Positions 8,646 to 17,890 of a DNA stretch of 64,000 nt are shown here, piece by piece (the first letter of the stretch is position 1; each line of letters begins with the position of its first letter). The position numbers were made by a program, and so were the translations under genes. The notes under the pieces were generated by a model that saw only the letters and a list, made by a program, of their open reading frames with translations, did no database searches and had not been told where the DNA came from. Origin of the DNA: Staphylococcus pseudoxylosus (GTDB taxonomy: Bacteria > Bacillota > Bacilli > Staphylococcales > Staphylococcaceae); NCBI RefSeq assembly GCF_003697915.1, contig NZ_RCVN01000002.1, positions 1-64,000 on the forward strand. The letters run 5' to 3'.

Positions 8646-9716
8646 ATGAAAACATATACATCTGTGATATTTTGGATGCGTACGATAGCTTGTTTAAGTA
8701 TTGTTCTTATTCATTCGATTACAACAACTTTTAGCAAAATGGATTTTGTTGGTCATGGTACAACTATTAGAGTATTTCAATTACTCCTTATGTTTAGCAC
8801 ACCATTATTCGTATTTATTTCAGAGTTTTTATTAGCTAAAAATTATCACGTTAAAACAAAGCCAGGTTTTTTGAAGAATAAGTTAATCTATTTAGGTATT
8901 CCTTATGTCTTAATTAACCTTGGTATTTCATATTTTTATTTCGAACCAAAAACGTTAGCTCAATATATGCATAATGTTGGAGATACTATGTTTCACGGTG
9001 GTGCCGTCACCTACTTCATTGTCATTATCTTCCAATTCTACATATTGCATATTCTTTTTGCTAAGTATTTAATTAAATGGAAGCCCATTCCAATGATTAT
9101 CGGTTCGATAATATTTGCTACAATATACTGGGCATTTCGCCAGTATATACCACAATCAGAAAATGATATTTTAGGCTTATTTTGGGAAAGAGAAGGCTGG
9201 ATGTTATTTTTAGGATGGATTAGTTATTTTTTACTTGGATTTTATACAGGTATTTATTATGAAGCATTCATGAAAAATATTAAACGTTACACTTGGCCCA
9301 TTATTATAGGACTAGTAATTGCCTCTTCTGTTTTAATTGGTAATTATCTGCTAGGCGTTAGTACCTGGGTGGAATCGAAACGTTTTGACATTCCATTTTA
9401 TGTCACTATGATCATATTAGTGTTTTTCTTATTTTCTTCTTATATCAAATATGTACCTAAATTTGTTCTATTTATTAGTAACTATTCATTTTGTATTTAC
9501 TTAACCCACTATTTCTTTGTACATGATTTAGGGTTATTAAGAGCTGATAGTTCGATTCGTAATATCGCGTTTAATTTTATTATCACTTTAGTAGTTTCTA
9601 TCTGCTTAGCTTATTTATTTAATCTATTTAAGTTTGGCAAATTTGTTGTTGGTGGTATTGGACATATCAGATATGATAGTGTTTATGAAAGTTATAAACA
9701 TGGCAAAATGAATTGA
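8646..9716 (+). CDS. Acyltransferase-3 family membrane protein, IcaC-like
   Basis: This 356-residue integral membrane protein has about ten hydrophobic helices. The N-terminal pattern FWMRTIACLSIVLIHSI, with the conserved R and H, is typical of acyltransferase 3 (O-acyl transfer to sugars or export). It resembles IcaC, the O-succinyl/acyl-modifying protein of the polysaccharide adhesin locus, in length and layout, but icaA, icaB and icaD are not nearby. The start follows GAGAGGTAAG. A strong terminator follows. The substrate is unknown. Confidence 0.75.
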   Translation: MKTYTSVIFWMRTIACLSIVLIHSITTTFSKMDFVGHGTTIRVFQLLLMFSTPLFVFISEFLLAKNYHVKTKPGFLKNKLIYLGIPYVLINLGISYFYFEPKTLAQYMHNVGDTMFHGGAVTYFIVIIFQFYILHILFAKYLIKWKPIPMIIGSIIFATIYWAFRQYIPQSENDILGLFWEREGWMLFLGWISYFLLGFYTGIYYEAFMKNIKRYTWPIIIGLVIASSVLIGNYLLGVSTWVESKRFDIPFYVTMIILVFFLFSSYIKYVPKFVLFISNYSFCIYLTHYFFVHDLGLLRADSSIRNIAFNFIITLVVSICLAYLFNLFKFGKFVVGGIGHIRYDSVYESYKHGKMN

Positions 9717-9740
9717 TGTGCTTTGCTTCATCAATTGTAT

Positions 9741-9787
9741 AAAAAAAGGTGAGACAGTAACTTATAGCTTCTGTCTCACCTTTTTTA
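9741..9787. terminator. Terminator after the acyltransferase gene
   Basis: AAAAAAGGTGAGACAG and CTGTCTCACCTTTTTT form a 16-base perfect hairpin with a 13-base loop, flanked by A and T runs, so it can act on both strands. Confidence 0.9.
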
Positions 9788-9845
9788 TTTAACTCTTGCC
9801 AATTTTGTTTTTTAAAACCTTGAGTATTCGCAATACGTAACAGTA

Positions 9846-10424
9846 CTATTTCTTATTTCTTTCACTACGATTAAACTGTGTTGATTCCTTTTGCTCCGAA
9901 TCATTAAGTTTATTACGTGTTTGTCTAGTGTTATCTACCTTAGTTCTTTGCGTTCCATTATAGTTTCTTTGGTTACTATTATAATTATTATATTCACCCG
10001 ACTTATACAGGCTATCTGTATGCTTCTGTTTTCTTGCCAGTAACATAATACCCGCAATTAACCATAGAACCGCTGTAAGCCAATTCAACGTTAAGACAGT
10101 AATAATGGCAAGAAGAATAAAGCATACACCTACAACTTTTGGAATTTTATTAATGAATAAAGCAAATACAATAGCCAAAACAGTGCATATAATCACTATA
10201 ACTAAAGCTAGAAGAAATATCTGACTAGCAATATCTACTAAACTAGATGCATCCATTTGTGATGTGCCCTGATTATACATATCACTGTTATAAATACCAT
10301 CTACTAATTCATTTTTCACACTTATATCATTTAAAAATGGTGTAACAATTGCCATTAAAAAGATTAATATAAACTGCAAGATAATACCAATCCATACAAG
10401 TACTTTTTCTCCAGTTCTCTTCAT
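9846..10424 (-). CDS. DUF4064-like small membrane protein
   Basis: This 192-residue protein has one helix near the N-terminus (residues 8-30), an outside segment, and three closely spaced helices (about 65-130). The tail of about 60 residues is hydrophilic and rich in N, Q, R and K (NYNSNQRNYNGTQRTK). This layout is that of the DUF4064 membrane proteins found in several copies in staphylococci; function is unknown. The ATG follows GGGAGG at 6 bases. It is convergent with the acyltransferase gene. Confidence 0.75.
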   Translation of the reverse strand: MKRTGEKVLVWIGIILQFILIFLMAIVTPFLNDISVKNELVDGIYNSDMYNQGTSQMDASSLVDIASQIFLLALVIVIICTVLAIVFALFINKIPKVVGVCFILLAIITVLTLNWLTAVLWLIAGIMLLARKQKHTDSLYKSGEYNNYNSNQRNYNGTQRTKVDNTRQTRNKLNDSEQKESTQFNRSERNKK

Positions 10425-10593
10425 ATGTATCCTCCCAAGAAATCATTATGATTCAATACATCTACTAATTTATTATAACGTCACTTTTAGTATTTTAAAA
10501 CCATATTAGAAGGTAATTAAAGTATGCTCAACACTGTATTTTTCTGAATTTTTGGTAAAATGGTATTATTACTTTTATAAGGGGATGATAGAT

Positions 10594-11379
10594 TTGGACT
10601 TACAAATACAACAACCAGCTACAATAAGAAAGATGATTAAACAAGGAGAACTGACTGGACATACAAGTGGTATGGCCAAAGGCTACATTCAGGCTAATGT
10701 TGTCATACTTCCTTCTGCCTATGCTTACGACTTTTTGAAATTTTGCTTTAGAAACCCTAAAACTTGTCCGCTCTTAGACGTGTCTGAAAAAGGGTCGAAG
10801 TCATTTCCTATCTTTGGTAAACAAGCTGACATCACTACCGAAGTTGCTGCCTATCGTGTTTACGAGCAAGGTAAACTTATAGAACAAAGAGCTAACATCG
10901 ATACATTGTTTACAGAAGATATGGTCAGTTTTTTAATAGGGTGTAGCTTTACATTTGAACATGCATTACTGGAAGCTGGTATTCCTATACGTCATTTAGA
11001 AGAAGGACATAATGTGCCAATGTATATGACTAATATTCCAGCTGCTGATAGCGGCCAATTTGCTGGTAACATTACAGTAAGCATGCGTCCTATGACTATA
11101 CAACAAGCGATTAAAGCAACCGAAATTACTTCTCGTTTTAAAAATGTACATGGCACACCTATGCATATTGGAACCCCTTCAGAAATTGGTATTTCTAATA
11201 TAAATAAACCTGATTTTGGTGAACCCGTAGAAATTAAAAATAATGAAGTGCCTGTCTTTTGGGGCTGTGGTGTAACGCCTCAGTCTGTCGCTTTAGATGC
11301 TAAACCAGAAATTATGATTACACATGCTCCCGGTCATATGTTCATTACCGATATTCCTGATAGCCAATTAAGCGATTAA
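10594..11379 (+). CDS. DUF1445 / UPF0317 putative hydro-lyase (D-glutamate cyclase-like)
   Basis: This 261-residue cytoplasmic enzyme belongs to DUF1445, whose members include D-glutamate cyclase; bacterial members are labelled putative hydro-lyases. Characteristic stretches are HTSGMAKGYIQANVVILP, GCSFTFEHALLEAGI and the C-terminal WGCGVTPQ...APGHMFITD. I prefer the TTG at 10594 (LDLQIQQPATIRKM), about 8 bases after AAGGGG; an ATG at 10585 would sit directly on that site, and the frame extending to 10552 looks too long. The real substrate is not known. Confidence 0.8.
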   Translation: MDLQIQQPATIRKMIKQGELTGHTSGMAKGYIQANVVILPSAYAYDFLKFCFRNPKTCPLLDVSEKGSKSFPIFGKQADITTEVAAYRVYEQGKLIEQRANIDTLFTEDMVSFLIGCSFTFEHALLEAGIPIRHLEEGHNVPMYMTNIPAADSGQFAGNITVSMRPMTIQQAIKATEITSRFKNVHGTPMHIGTPSEIGISNINKPDFGEPVEIKNNEVPVFWGCGVTPQSVALDAKPEIMITHAPGHMFITDIPDSQLSD

Positions 11380-11381
11380 AG

Positions 11382-11480
11382 AAAAGCACTTTGACGCATC
11401 TAAAATGATGTGCACCCCAAAAGTTGGACTAAAAATCTAACTTTCGGGGTGCAGTACAAAATAAGCGTCAAAGTGCTTTT
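11382..11480. terminator. Nested double hairpin between two convergent genes
   Basis: The outer arms AAAAGCACTTTGACGC (11382-11397) and their exact complement (11465-11480) form a terminator-like stem. Inside is a second hairpin, TGCACCCCAAAAGTTGGA (11411-11428) with TCTAACTTTCGGGGTGCA (11436-11453), where the only two mismatches are G.U type. The outer stem plausibly ends both convergent genes. The inner one looks like a small palindromic element inserted into its loop. Confidence 0.75.
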
Positions 11481-11485
11481 TAATT

Positions 11486-12508
11486 TTATCTTGCTTCAAT
11501 ATCTTCTTTGGAAACAATTGGATGATCCTTAAATAGAATGGAACATACATAACCAACAATTAAACCGATAACACCTACAATAGCACCATAAATAAAGATT
11601 TTCACTGGGTCGTTAAATCCAAACATTACCAAAAATCCAGCTAACGGTGTAGCAGTGCCTGTAGCATCATTTATCATACCAGAAGAAGCGATAACTGCAC
11701 CCGCAAGTGCGCCTCCTATAAAGTTTGCTGTATATATCGGTATTGGATTAGCCGACACTACGTCAGCTTGAGATAGTGGTTCAATACATACTGCAATTCT
11801 AGATCTACGATCACCTAATTTTAGTTTGTTAAACATGGTACCGTTGATAAATGAAGAAGCAAACGACACCATGGCCGCAATCGCCATTGGCATACCTGTA
11901 AGCCCTAATAATGCTGTTAAAGCCATAGAACTAAGTGGAGCTGTACCAACAACTGTGATGACTCCCCCCAAAATAATCCCCATAATAATAGGGCTTACTT
12001 CAGTTGAACTTTGAATAATATCTCCTATTTTTAATAGCGAATTATTGACTAACGGCGTTACACCCGTTGCAACTAATCTTGCTAAAGGCGCAATGATAAT
12101 AATCCCTACTATTAAATCTATACCGTCTGGCACTTTGCGTTCAGCATATTTCATTAAATAACCAATTACATAACCCGCTACAAAACCTGGTATCAAATCT
12201 AAACCGCCACATGATGCAGCGATTGCCAACGCATAAACCGGTGAAACACCAATAGCTAATGATACTAAGCCGGCTGCCGCAACGCCACCTAAACCTCCAG
12301 CAGCATCACCTAATTCTCCTAAAAATTTAATACCTAATAAATCTCCACCTACGTATTTGTGAAAAGCTTCGACTAAAAATGTTGCAATTGCAGCATTTGC
12401 TAAAGCTCCCATCGCACGCATACCTTTAGGTGCTCGATATGTAAATAGTGTAAATAAAGCTAACACTATAATTAAAAATAATGTACCAATTAAAATATCC
12501 ATATTCAA
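11486..12508 (-). CDS. PfoR-like PTS IIC-type membrane protein
   Basis: This 340-residue protein has about ten hydrophobic, glycine-rich helices and belongs to the PTS_EIIC_2 family that includes PfoR. No IIA or IIB domain is attached or encoded beside it, so phosphotransferase function is unproven; members may be sugar permeases or regulators. The motif GTAPLSSMALTALLGLTG and FNDPVKIFIYG near the end are typical. A second family member lies at 28266-29309. The terminator region at 11382-11480 follows. Confidence 0.8.
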   Translation of the reverse strand: MNMDILIGTLFLIIVLALFTLFTYRAPKGMRAMGALANAAIATFLVEAFHKYVGGDLLGIKFLGELGDAAGGLGGVAAAGLVSLAIGVSPVYALAIAASCGGLDLIPGFVAGYVIGYLMKYAERKVPDGIDLIVGIIIIAPLARLVATGVTPLVNNSLLKIGDIIQSSTEVSPIIMGIILGGVITVVGTAPLSSMALTALLGLTGMPMAIAAMVSFASSFINGTMFNKLKLGDRRSRIAVCIEPLSQADVVSANPIPIYTANFIGGALAGAVIASSGMINDATGTATPLAGFLVMFGFNDPVKIFIYGAIVGVIGLIVGYVCSILFKDHPIVSKEDIEAR

Positions 12509-12981
12509 TATTCCTCTTTTCTTGTCTAGTGATCGTTAGTTAGATATGGAAATAGTCATTTAAAAGTTGGCTTGTTCAAACAATCTGTAAAAACTTTATA
12601 TTTTATAAATTTTGAATTCATGTTTATTTAGTCACTATTATTACTCTTACCATTTCACTCACATTTTTATATTTTAACACAAATCCTAATTATATTCCGA
12701 GCAATTTAATTATTTTTCATTTAAGCTCCGCGGAATATTTTTTAATATAATTTTAATTAGTTTTTTGATATTACACAACCAAATACAAATATAATTCTAC
12801 TCTCTACAATATTTAAGTGAAAAATACATCGATTTTCTATTATTTATCCAAAATAAACAATTACTATACAAATTAAAACAAGAAAATGAGATAATATAAA
12901 ATACCGTCAAAACCACACGATTTTGACGGCATCTTCTTAAATATTATGTGAATGTATACAGTAAAAACAGGTGAATCATGA
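12509..12981. other. A/T-rich intergenic region with acetyltransferase terminator
   Basis: This 473-base gap holds the promoter of the IIC gene and, at 12896-12931, the terminator of the acetyltransferase (minus strand: CCGTCAAAA and TTTTGACGG arms, then TATTTTATATT). A bulged hairpin, ATTCCGAGC with GCTCCGCGGAAT, followed by TATTTTTT lies at 12694-12743 on the plus strand with no gene before it. I see no convincing gene; the short minus-strand frame across 12873-13055 runs through the terminator. Confidence 0.6.
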
Positions 12982-13542
12982 TTATTGATTAATTGTACGA
13001 ACAGTTTTCGCAGGTGTACCAAGTGCAAGCGCATTGGCAGGTATGTCTTTGGCAACCACTCTCCCCGCGCCTATAACAGCACCATCACCGATAGTTACAC
13101 CAGGTAATACAACGACATTAGCCCCTATCCAAACATTATTCCCAATCTTTATAGGCAAAGCTTGTTCCACCCCTTCGTTTCTCGCTTGATAGTCAAGAGG
13201 ATGAATTGCTGTATATAAGCCACAATTAGGACCAATAAATACATCAGCGCCAATCACAATTTTATTGCAATCCATAAAATAACAATCGTGATTAATAAAG
13301 ACACGCTGGCCTAAATCGATATTATAGCCATAATCAGCTTGGAATGGACTTAGTAATTCTAATGATTGAGGCTCATAATTTAATAATTCCTTTATTATTG
13401 CTTGTCTCTTTGTTTGATTGCTAGGACGGACATGGTTTAAATCAAAACATAAATCTTTAGCTTTCATTCGCTCTGTCCCTAAATCTTTATCATTGTTTGC
13501 ATCGTACCATTCACCAGCTAACATCTTATTTTTTTCACTCAT
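12982..13542 (-). CDS. maa: Maltose/galactoside O-acetyltransferase family (Maa/LacA-like)
   Basis: This 186-residue cytoplasmic enzyme transfers acetyl from acetyl-CoA to a sugar hydroxyl. It has the N-terminal Maa region ([15 protein letters not shown]) and then left-handed beta-helix hexapeptide repeats ([43 protein letters not shown]). The catalytic His is in the AIHPLD stretch. I start at the ATG at 13540-13542 (MSEKNKM), 8 bases after AAAGGAAG, not at the upstream frame extension. The true acceptor is unknown. It lies just downstream of the DUF819 gene on the same strand. Confidence 0.85.
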   Translation of the reverse strand: MSEKNKMLAGEWYDANNDKDLGTERMKAKDLCFDLNHVRPSNQTKRQAIIKELLNYEPQSLELLSPFQADYGYNIDLGQRVFINHDCYFMDCNKIVIGADVFIGPNCGLYTAIHPLDYQARNEGVEQALPIKIGNNVWIGANVVVLPGVTIGDGAVIGAGRVVAKDIPANALALGTPAKTVRTINQ

Positions 13543-13622
13543 AATTATTGCTTCCTTTCTCATCCTATACATTTAGTTGAATTTACCTATTTTTATAATT
13601 ACATATTACACTTCAATGCTAT

Positions 13623-14819
13623 TTAGGACATATGGCTTAACAATTGATACATCAATGTACCAGCATAATTTCCTACGACATAGCCCAAGGTTCCTATTAT
13701 GAGAATAGGACCAACAAGCCCTGTCCATCCCTTTCCTATTGCTAATGCAGCTGCGGTTGTTGGCCCACCCGCTGTCGCATTACTCGCTAATAATATTTCT
13801 TCAATTTTAAATTTAAATGCCTTACCTAACAACAAACTTAACCCTAAATTAAAAACAAGTATAATAATAACAAAAACAAAGAGTAAAGGCGCCGTTGTTA
13901 TAATTGTGGCAAAAGAAGCAGGAATACCTATCACTACAAAGAAGATATAGATTAAAAAAGTGCCTATTTCTGATGCACCAGCTAACTTTTCAAAGAAGTC
14001 ACCCCATATCGCGACCACAATTAGTGTTAAAGTCGTTAGCAAAAGATAGGAATCTCCAAAGAAAGAAGTAATAATCGTGAGCACAATATTACTTTTAGGT
14101 ATCCATTGCTGAATCAATTCAGCACCTTTAAAACTAACTGCTACAAGTGTGATTGCACTCGCTACCGAAAATGCGATATCTAACAATTGAATTTTTTTAG
14201 GTTGCCAATACGATTGTTGTACTTTTGGAGATTGTTCTGTATTATAGTCTGTTTTAAAATACTTTTTAATTAATGGGAGTGAAGGGAGTGCAATCAATAG
14301 CATAAAATACAAAGCCATCACACTATTATCTGCCACTACTGTTGACGATACCATATCTCCTGGCGTTTCAAGTTTAGAGCTTAGTGCTGCAAAATTGACT
14401 CCACCACCAATATAACTACCTGTCATCATCGCTCCTATCTTGTTCAAATAAGGTATCCATTGATTTAATACAATAAATGCAACCAACGTTCCAATCATGG
14501 TTCCTATCGAAGCAATGAAGAATATGACCAACAACCTTCTACTTTCTTTCCATATTTTCATAATATTAGAACTAAATAATAATAATGGTATCGATAAAGG
14601 TACAATGTAATCCCATACAGTGTCATAGACTGGTGAGCTCGTTGGTATCACTTTAAAGTTAGATAATACCATTGCACCAACAAGTGCTATAATGGCCCCA
14701 GAAATTGTACTTGCCCATTGATACCTCTGTTCTAAAAATAAACTCACCGTTGCCCACACAATAATGATTGCCCATAAAATCCATGTATCACTTTTGTCTA
14801 TAAGTGCACCCACTATCAT
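13623..14819 (-). CDS. DUF819 family membrane protein (YjcL-like)
   Basis: This 398-residue integral membrane protein has about eleven helices and belongs to DUF819, of which B. subtilis YjcL is a member. Recognisable stretches are GSYIGGGVNFAALSSKL and the late SNATAGGPTTAAALAIGKGW, which recall substrate-binding loops of secondary transporters. The substrate is unknown. The ATG at 14817-14819 follows AAGGGATG. It diverges from the DASS transporter gene across 156 bases. Confidence 0.8.
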   Translation of the reverse strand: MIVGALIDKSDTWILWAIIIVWATVSLFLEQRYQWASTISGAIIALVGAMVLSNFKVIPTSSPVYDTVWDYIVPLSIPLLLFSSNIMKIWKESRRLLVIFFIASIGTMIGTLVAFIVLNQWIPYLNKIGAMMTGSYIGGGVNFAALSSKLETPGDMVSSTVVADNSVMALYFMLLIALPSLPLIKKYFKTDYNTEQSPKVQQSYWQPKKIQLLDIAFSVASAITLVAVSFKGAELIQQWIPKSNIVLTIITSFFGDSYLLLTTLTLIVVAIWGDFFEKLAGASEIGTFLIYIFFVVIGIPASFATIITTAPLLFVFVIIILVFNLGLSLLLGKAFKFKIEEILLASNATAGGPTTAAALAIGKGWTGLVGPILIIGTLGYVVGNYAGTLMYQLLSHMS

Positions 14820-14975
14820 AATATCATCCCTTTTCCTATATTTGTTTTATTCTATCACCTATATTCTATCAGTCTCGGTTATATATTTTTATAATTTTCT
14901 GAAAAATTAATTGTCTATATGTTAGGTTATTGATATTCTTACAGTTATAGTGCCATAAACAAGGGGGAAATAATT

Positions 14976-16397
14976 ATGAAACAAAAAATCGGTTTAATTT
15001 TGGGACCTTTGCTTTTTCTTATTTTTTACTTTATTCCTGGAATCACAGGATTAGATGATTCACCTAGAGCTGTACTTGCAGTAACACTATTTGTGGCAAC
15101 ATGGTGGATTACTGAAGCTATTCCTATACCAGCAACATCCTTAATTCCACTCATTTTACTTCCATTAACAGGAGGCACTGATGAAGTTATCGCATCAAGC
15201 GCTTATGCTGATCCTATCGTATTTATGTATATGGGTGGATTTATTATTGCTTTAGCCATTGAAAAATGGAACTTACACAAGCGTATTGCAATGACCATTA
15301 TTTCAATGGTGGGAACAAGTAGTAACCGTATCATTCTAGGTACTATGATTGCGACTGCCTTTATCTCTATGTGGATTTCAAATGCAGCTACGGCACTCAT
15401 GATGTTACCTATTGCTTTAGCACTCATCAAAGAAATTAAAGATGCACAGTTTCTTAAGCCTGAGTCTGCTAGTAAATTTAGTAAAGCACTCCTCCTAACT
15501 GTAGCCTATTCGGCATCTATAGGTGGGCTAGCAACACTTATCGGTTCAGTACCAAATGCTGTTTTTGCGGCAATTGCGTCTTCTAGCCTTGATAGAAAAG
15601 TTTCCTTTGCTCAGTGGATGATTTTTGCCGTACCACTTACTGTTATATTATTAGCAATTCTTTATTTCTTACTAACAAAATGGTTATTTAAAATTGAAGA
15701 TGCGGATCATATATCATCAGATTTTGCGAAGAAAGCATTACATGATTTAGGACCTATGTCCAAGGAAGAGAAACTCACGGGAATTGTTTTTCTATTTGTC
15801 AGTCTTTTATGGATATTTGGCGGATTACTCCCAGGTTCATTACATATAACAGATACTAATATTGCCATGTTTGGCGCAGTATTACTGTTTCTCATTCCCG
15901 CAAAATCTAAAAAAGGGGGACTACTTATATGGGACGATATGACCAAACTCCCTTGGGGTATACTACTCTTATTCGGAGGGGGGTTATCTTTAGCTGCAGC
16001 CTTTGAAGATTCAGGACTTACAAAATGGTTTGGTAGCATGATGGGAATTGTAAAACCTTTACCATTAATATTAATCGTACTTGTATTAACAACAGCGATT
16101 CTATTTTTAACAGAGGTTATGTCAAACACAGCTGTTTCTAATATGTTGATGCCAATTAGTATTGGCTTTGCAGGAGCGATTAGCCAAGATCCGTTTATTA
16201 TTATGGGTATCGTTGCAATTTCATCTACATGTGCATTTATGCTGCCGATTTCAACACCACCTAATGCAGCTGTATTTAGCTCTGATGAAATAGAGATGAA
16301 AGACATGGTACAAGCTGGTTTTATTTTAAATATTTTCGCTATCATTGTAATTTCACTCTTTGCTTATTTCTGGTTACCTATCGCATTCGGATTATAA
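14976..16397 (+). CDS. DASS family sodium:dicarboxylate/anion symporter
   Basis: This 473-residue symporter of the SLC13/DASS family probably imports C4-dicarboxylates or related anions with sodium, like SdcS of S. aureus, though it is somewhat shorter. The two-fold repeat carries both sodium/substrate motifs: WISNAATALMMLP in the first half and MSNTAVSNMLMP in the second. The end motif PISTPPNAAVF is conserved. The start follows AAGGGGG. Substrate preference cannot be read from the sequence. Confidence 0.87.
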   Translation: MKQKIGLILGPLLFLIFYFIPGITGLDDSPRAVLAVTLFVATWWITEAIPIPATSLIPLILLPLTGGTDEVIASSAYADPIVFMYMGGFIIALAIEKWNLHKRIAMTIISMVGTSSNRIILGTMIATAFISMWISNAATALMMLPIALALIKEIKDAQFLKPESASKFSKALLLTVAYSASIGGLATLIGSVPNAVFAAIASSSLDRKVSFAQWMIFAVPLTVILLAILYFLLTKWLFKIEDADHISSDFAKKALHDLGPMSKEEKLTGIVFLFVSLLWIFGGLLPGSLHITDTNIAMFGAVLLFLIPAKSKKGGLLIWDDMTKLPWGILLLFGGGLSLAAAFEDSGLTKWFGSMMGIVKPLPLILIVLVLTTAILFLTEVMSNTAVSNMLMPISIGFAGAISQDPFIIMGIVAISSTCAFMLPISTPPNAAVFSSDEIEMKDMVQAGFILNIFAIIVISLFAYFWLPIAFGL

Positions 16398-16533
16398 AAA
16401 ATTAATTAAACACAATCATTTAATATACAACATACAACTTAGGTATGATACACTTTCTATACTATGGACGCATGTTTTACTAGAAAAAACACTGTAAAAT
16501 AATGTTATAAACTTATAGAAGGAGTCAATAATT

Positions 16534-16740
16534 ATGAAATTCTTATTTAAAGGAGCGATAGCAATTGTCTTAATACTCGGTATAGTGAAAACATTCGAGG
16601 AATACGATGTTGTTTCAGAAGCGACAAACTACTATAACCAAGTTAAAAGTGGTGAAATTGTACAAACGATTGAAAACCTTAATTTCGACGGCTTAAAAAA
16701 TTTAGATTTCAATGATCTGAAACCCTCAGATTTCTTCTAA
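16534..16740 (+). CDS. Small membrane-anchored hypothetical protein
   Basis: This 68-residue protein starts 8 bases after AAGGAG. Residues 4-20 form one hydrophobic helix, probably an anchor or uncleaved signal. The C-terminal third is acidic and built of short repeats (NLNFDGLKNLDFNDLKPSDFF, given here in parts: NLNFDGLK, NLDFNDLK, PSDFF). I do not recognise a family. It has its own terminator at 16829-16867 and may be transcribed alone. Confidence 0.7.
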   Translation: MKFLFKGAIAIVLILGIVKTFEEYDVVSEATNYYNQVKSGEIVQTIENLNFDGLKNLDFNDLKPSDFF

Positions 16741-16828
16741 CGTTTATACACTTTCTTCTAGATAAATTAACCTACAACTGACATAAATTGTTTATACTAA
16801 AATTTCCAAGACAACCTTCAAACATAAA

Positions 16829-16867
16829 AGTAACGAGACAGCCTTTTGGCTGTCTCGTTACTTTTTA
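16829..16867. terminator. Bidirectional terminator between small protein gene and SDR gene
   Basis: AGTAACGAGACAGCC and its exact complement form a 15-base perfect hairpin with a TTTT loop, with A-rich and T-rich flanks. Confidence 0.9.
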
Positions 16868-16875
16868 ATTTTATA

Positions 16876-17745
16876 TTATGATGTTATATAATCTCCGCCA
16901 TTCACATGTATAACTTGACCAGTAATGTAAGAACTGTCTGCATATGATGCTAAGAAAACGTATGAAGGCGCAAGTTCTGCTGGTTGTCCTCTTCTTCCCA
17001 TTGGTGTATCTCCACCTTGATTCTCAACTTTATCTTCCGAAAAAGTAGCTGGAATTAGTGGTGTATAAATAGGTCCTGGTGCAACAGCATTTACTCGAAC
17101 TCCTTGATCAATTAAAGATGACGCTAATGAACGTGTAAAGGCAACGATTGCACCTTTTGTAGCAGAATAATCAATCAGATGGGCTGACCCTCTATAAGCA
17201 GTTACACTAGTAGTATTGATAATTGCATCTCCATCTGTCAAATGTGGTGCTGCAGCTTGCGATAAAAACATCATGCCAAATATATTTGTTTCAAACGTTT
17301 CTTTAATCTGTTCTGGCGAAACATCTTTAAAGTTATCCTGAGGGAATTGTACCCCTCCATTATTTACTAATATATTTAATCCTCCAAAATCTTTAACGAC
17401 TTTTTCAATTAAATTTTTTGACGCGTCGACACTTTTTAAGTCATGCGCATATGCTTTTGCATTAACACCTAATGAAGTTAATTGCTCTACTACCGCTTCA
17501 GCATCTTCGTGCTCATCGTAATAACCTATCGCCACATCTGCGCCTTCTTTGGCATACAATACCGCAACAGACCGGCCAATCCCTGAATCGCCCCCAGTAA
17601 CTAATGCAATTTTACCTTGGAGTTTACCACCACTTTTGTAATCTTCCATTTCAGTAAGTGGTTGTGGATTCATATCTTTTTGTATGCCTGGCTGTCTATC
17701 TTGTGTATATCCTTTAATTTCCTTATGGAATTCAGTTAAATTCAT
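16876..17745 (-). CDS. Short-chain dehydrogenase of the general-stress type
   Basis: This 289-residue NAD(P)-dependent oxidoreductase has an N-terminal extension of about 40 residues (GYTQDRQPGIQKDMNP) typical of B. subtilis YhdF/YtaG-type stress SDRs. The nucleotide motif TGGDSGIGR is at 50-58. The catalytic triad is S180, Y193 and K197 (YSATK). NNGG stands where many SDRs have NNAG. The ATG follows GGAGG. A sigma B-like promoter upstream fits a general-stress role. The substrate is unknown. Confidence 0.87.
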   Translation of the reverse strand: MNLTEFHKEIKGYTQDRQPGIQKDMNPQPLTEMEDYKSGGKLQGKIALVTGGDSGIGRSVAVLYAKEGADVAIGYYDEHEDAEAVVEQLTSLGVNAKAYAHDLKSVDASKNLIEKVVKDFGGLNILVNNGGVQFPQDNFKDVSPEQIKETFETNIFGMMFLSQAAAPHLTDGDAIINTTSVTAYRGSAHLIDYSATKGAIVAFTRSLASSLIDQGVRVNAVAPGPIYTPLIPATFSEDKVENQGGDTPMGRRGQPAELAPSYVFLASYADSSYITGQVIHVNGGDYITS

Positions 17746-17781
17746 ATGCTACATACCTCCATTTTATCCTTTTACTGCCAA

Positions 17782-17806
17782 ATACCACTTTAAATAGTAA
17801 TCAAAC
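17782..17806 (-). promoter_or_regulatory. Candidate sigma B promoter of the SDR gene
   Basis: On the minus strand GTTTGA is separated by 13 bases from TGGTAT. This matches the sigma B consensus GTTTAA-N12-15-GGGTAT with one mismatch in each box and lies about 40 bases upstream of the SDR start. Confidence 0.5.
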
Positions 17807-17850
17807 ATGTTCGATCAACATTCAATAGCAAACAACTTAATAACACCACA

Positions 17851-17890
17851 AAAAAAGCCTCTGAGAAATAAACAAATTCCTCAAAGGCTT
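17851..17890 (-). terminator. Terminator-like hairpin downstream of vraE
   Basis: On the minus strand AAGCCTTTGAGGAAT pairs imperfectly with ATTTCTCAGAGGCTT and is followed by TTTT. It is about 170 bases beyond the vraE stop. Confidence 0.6.

Noticed and set aside
12873..13055. Short minus-strand frame overlapping the acetyltransferase end
   Set aside because: It includes the acetyltransferase terminator and lies out of frame with a real gene.
15707..16345. A 212-codon minus-strand open frame inside the DASS transporter gene
   Set aside because: It is a shadow of a membrane protein gene, with no ribosome site and no recognisable domain.
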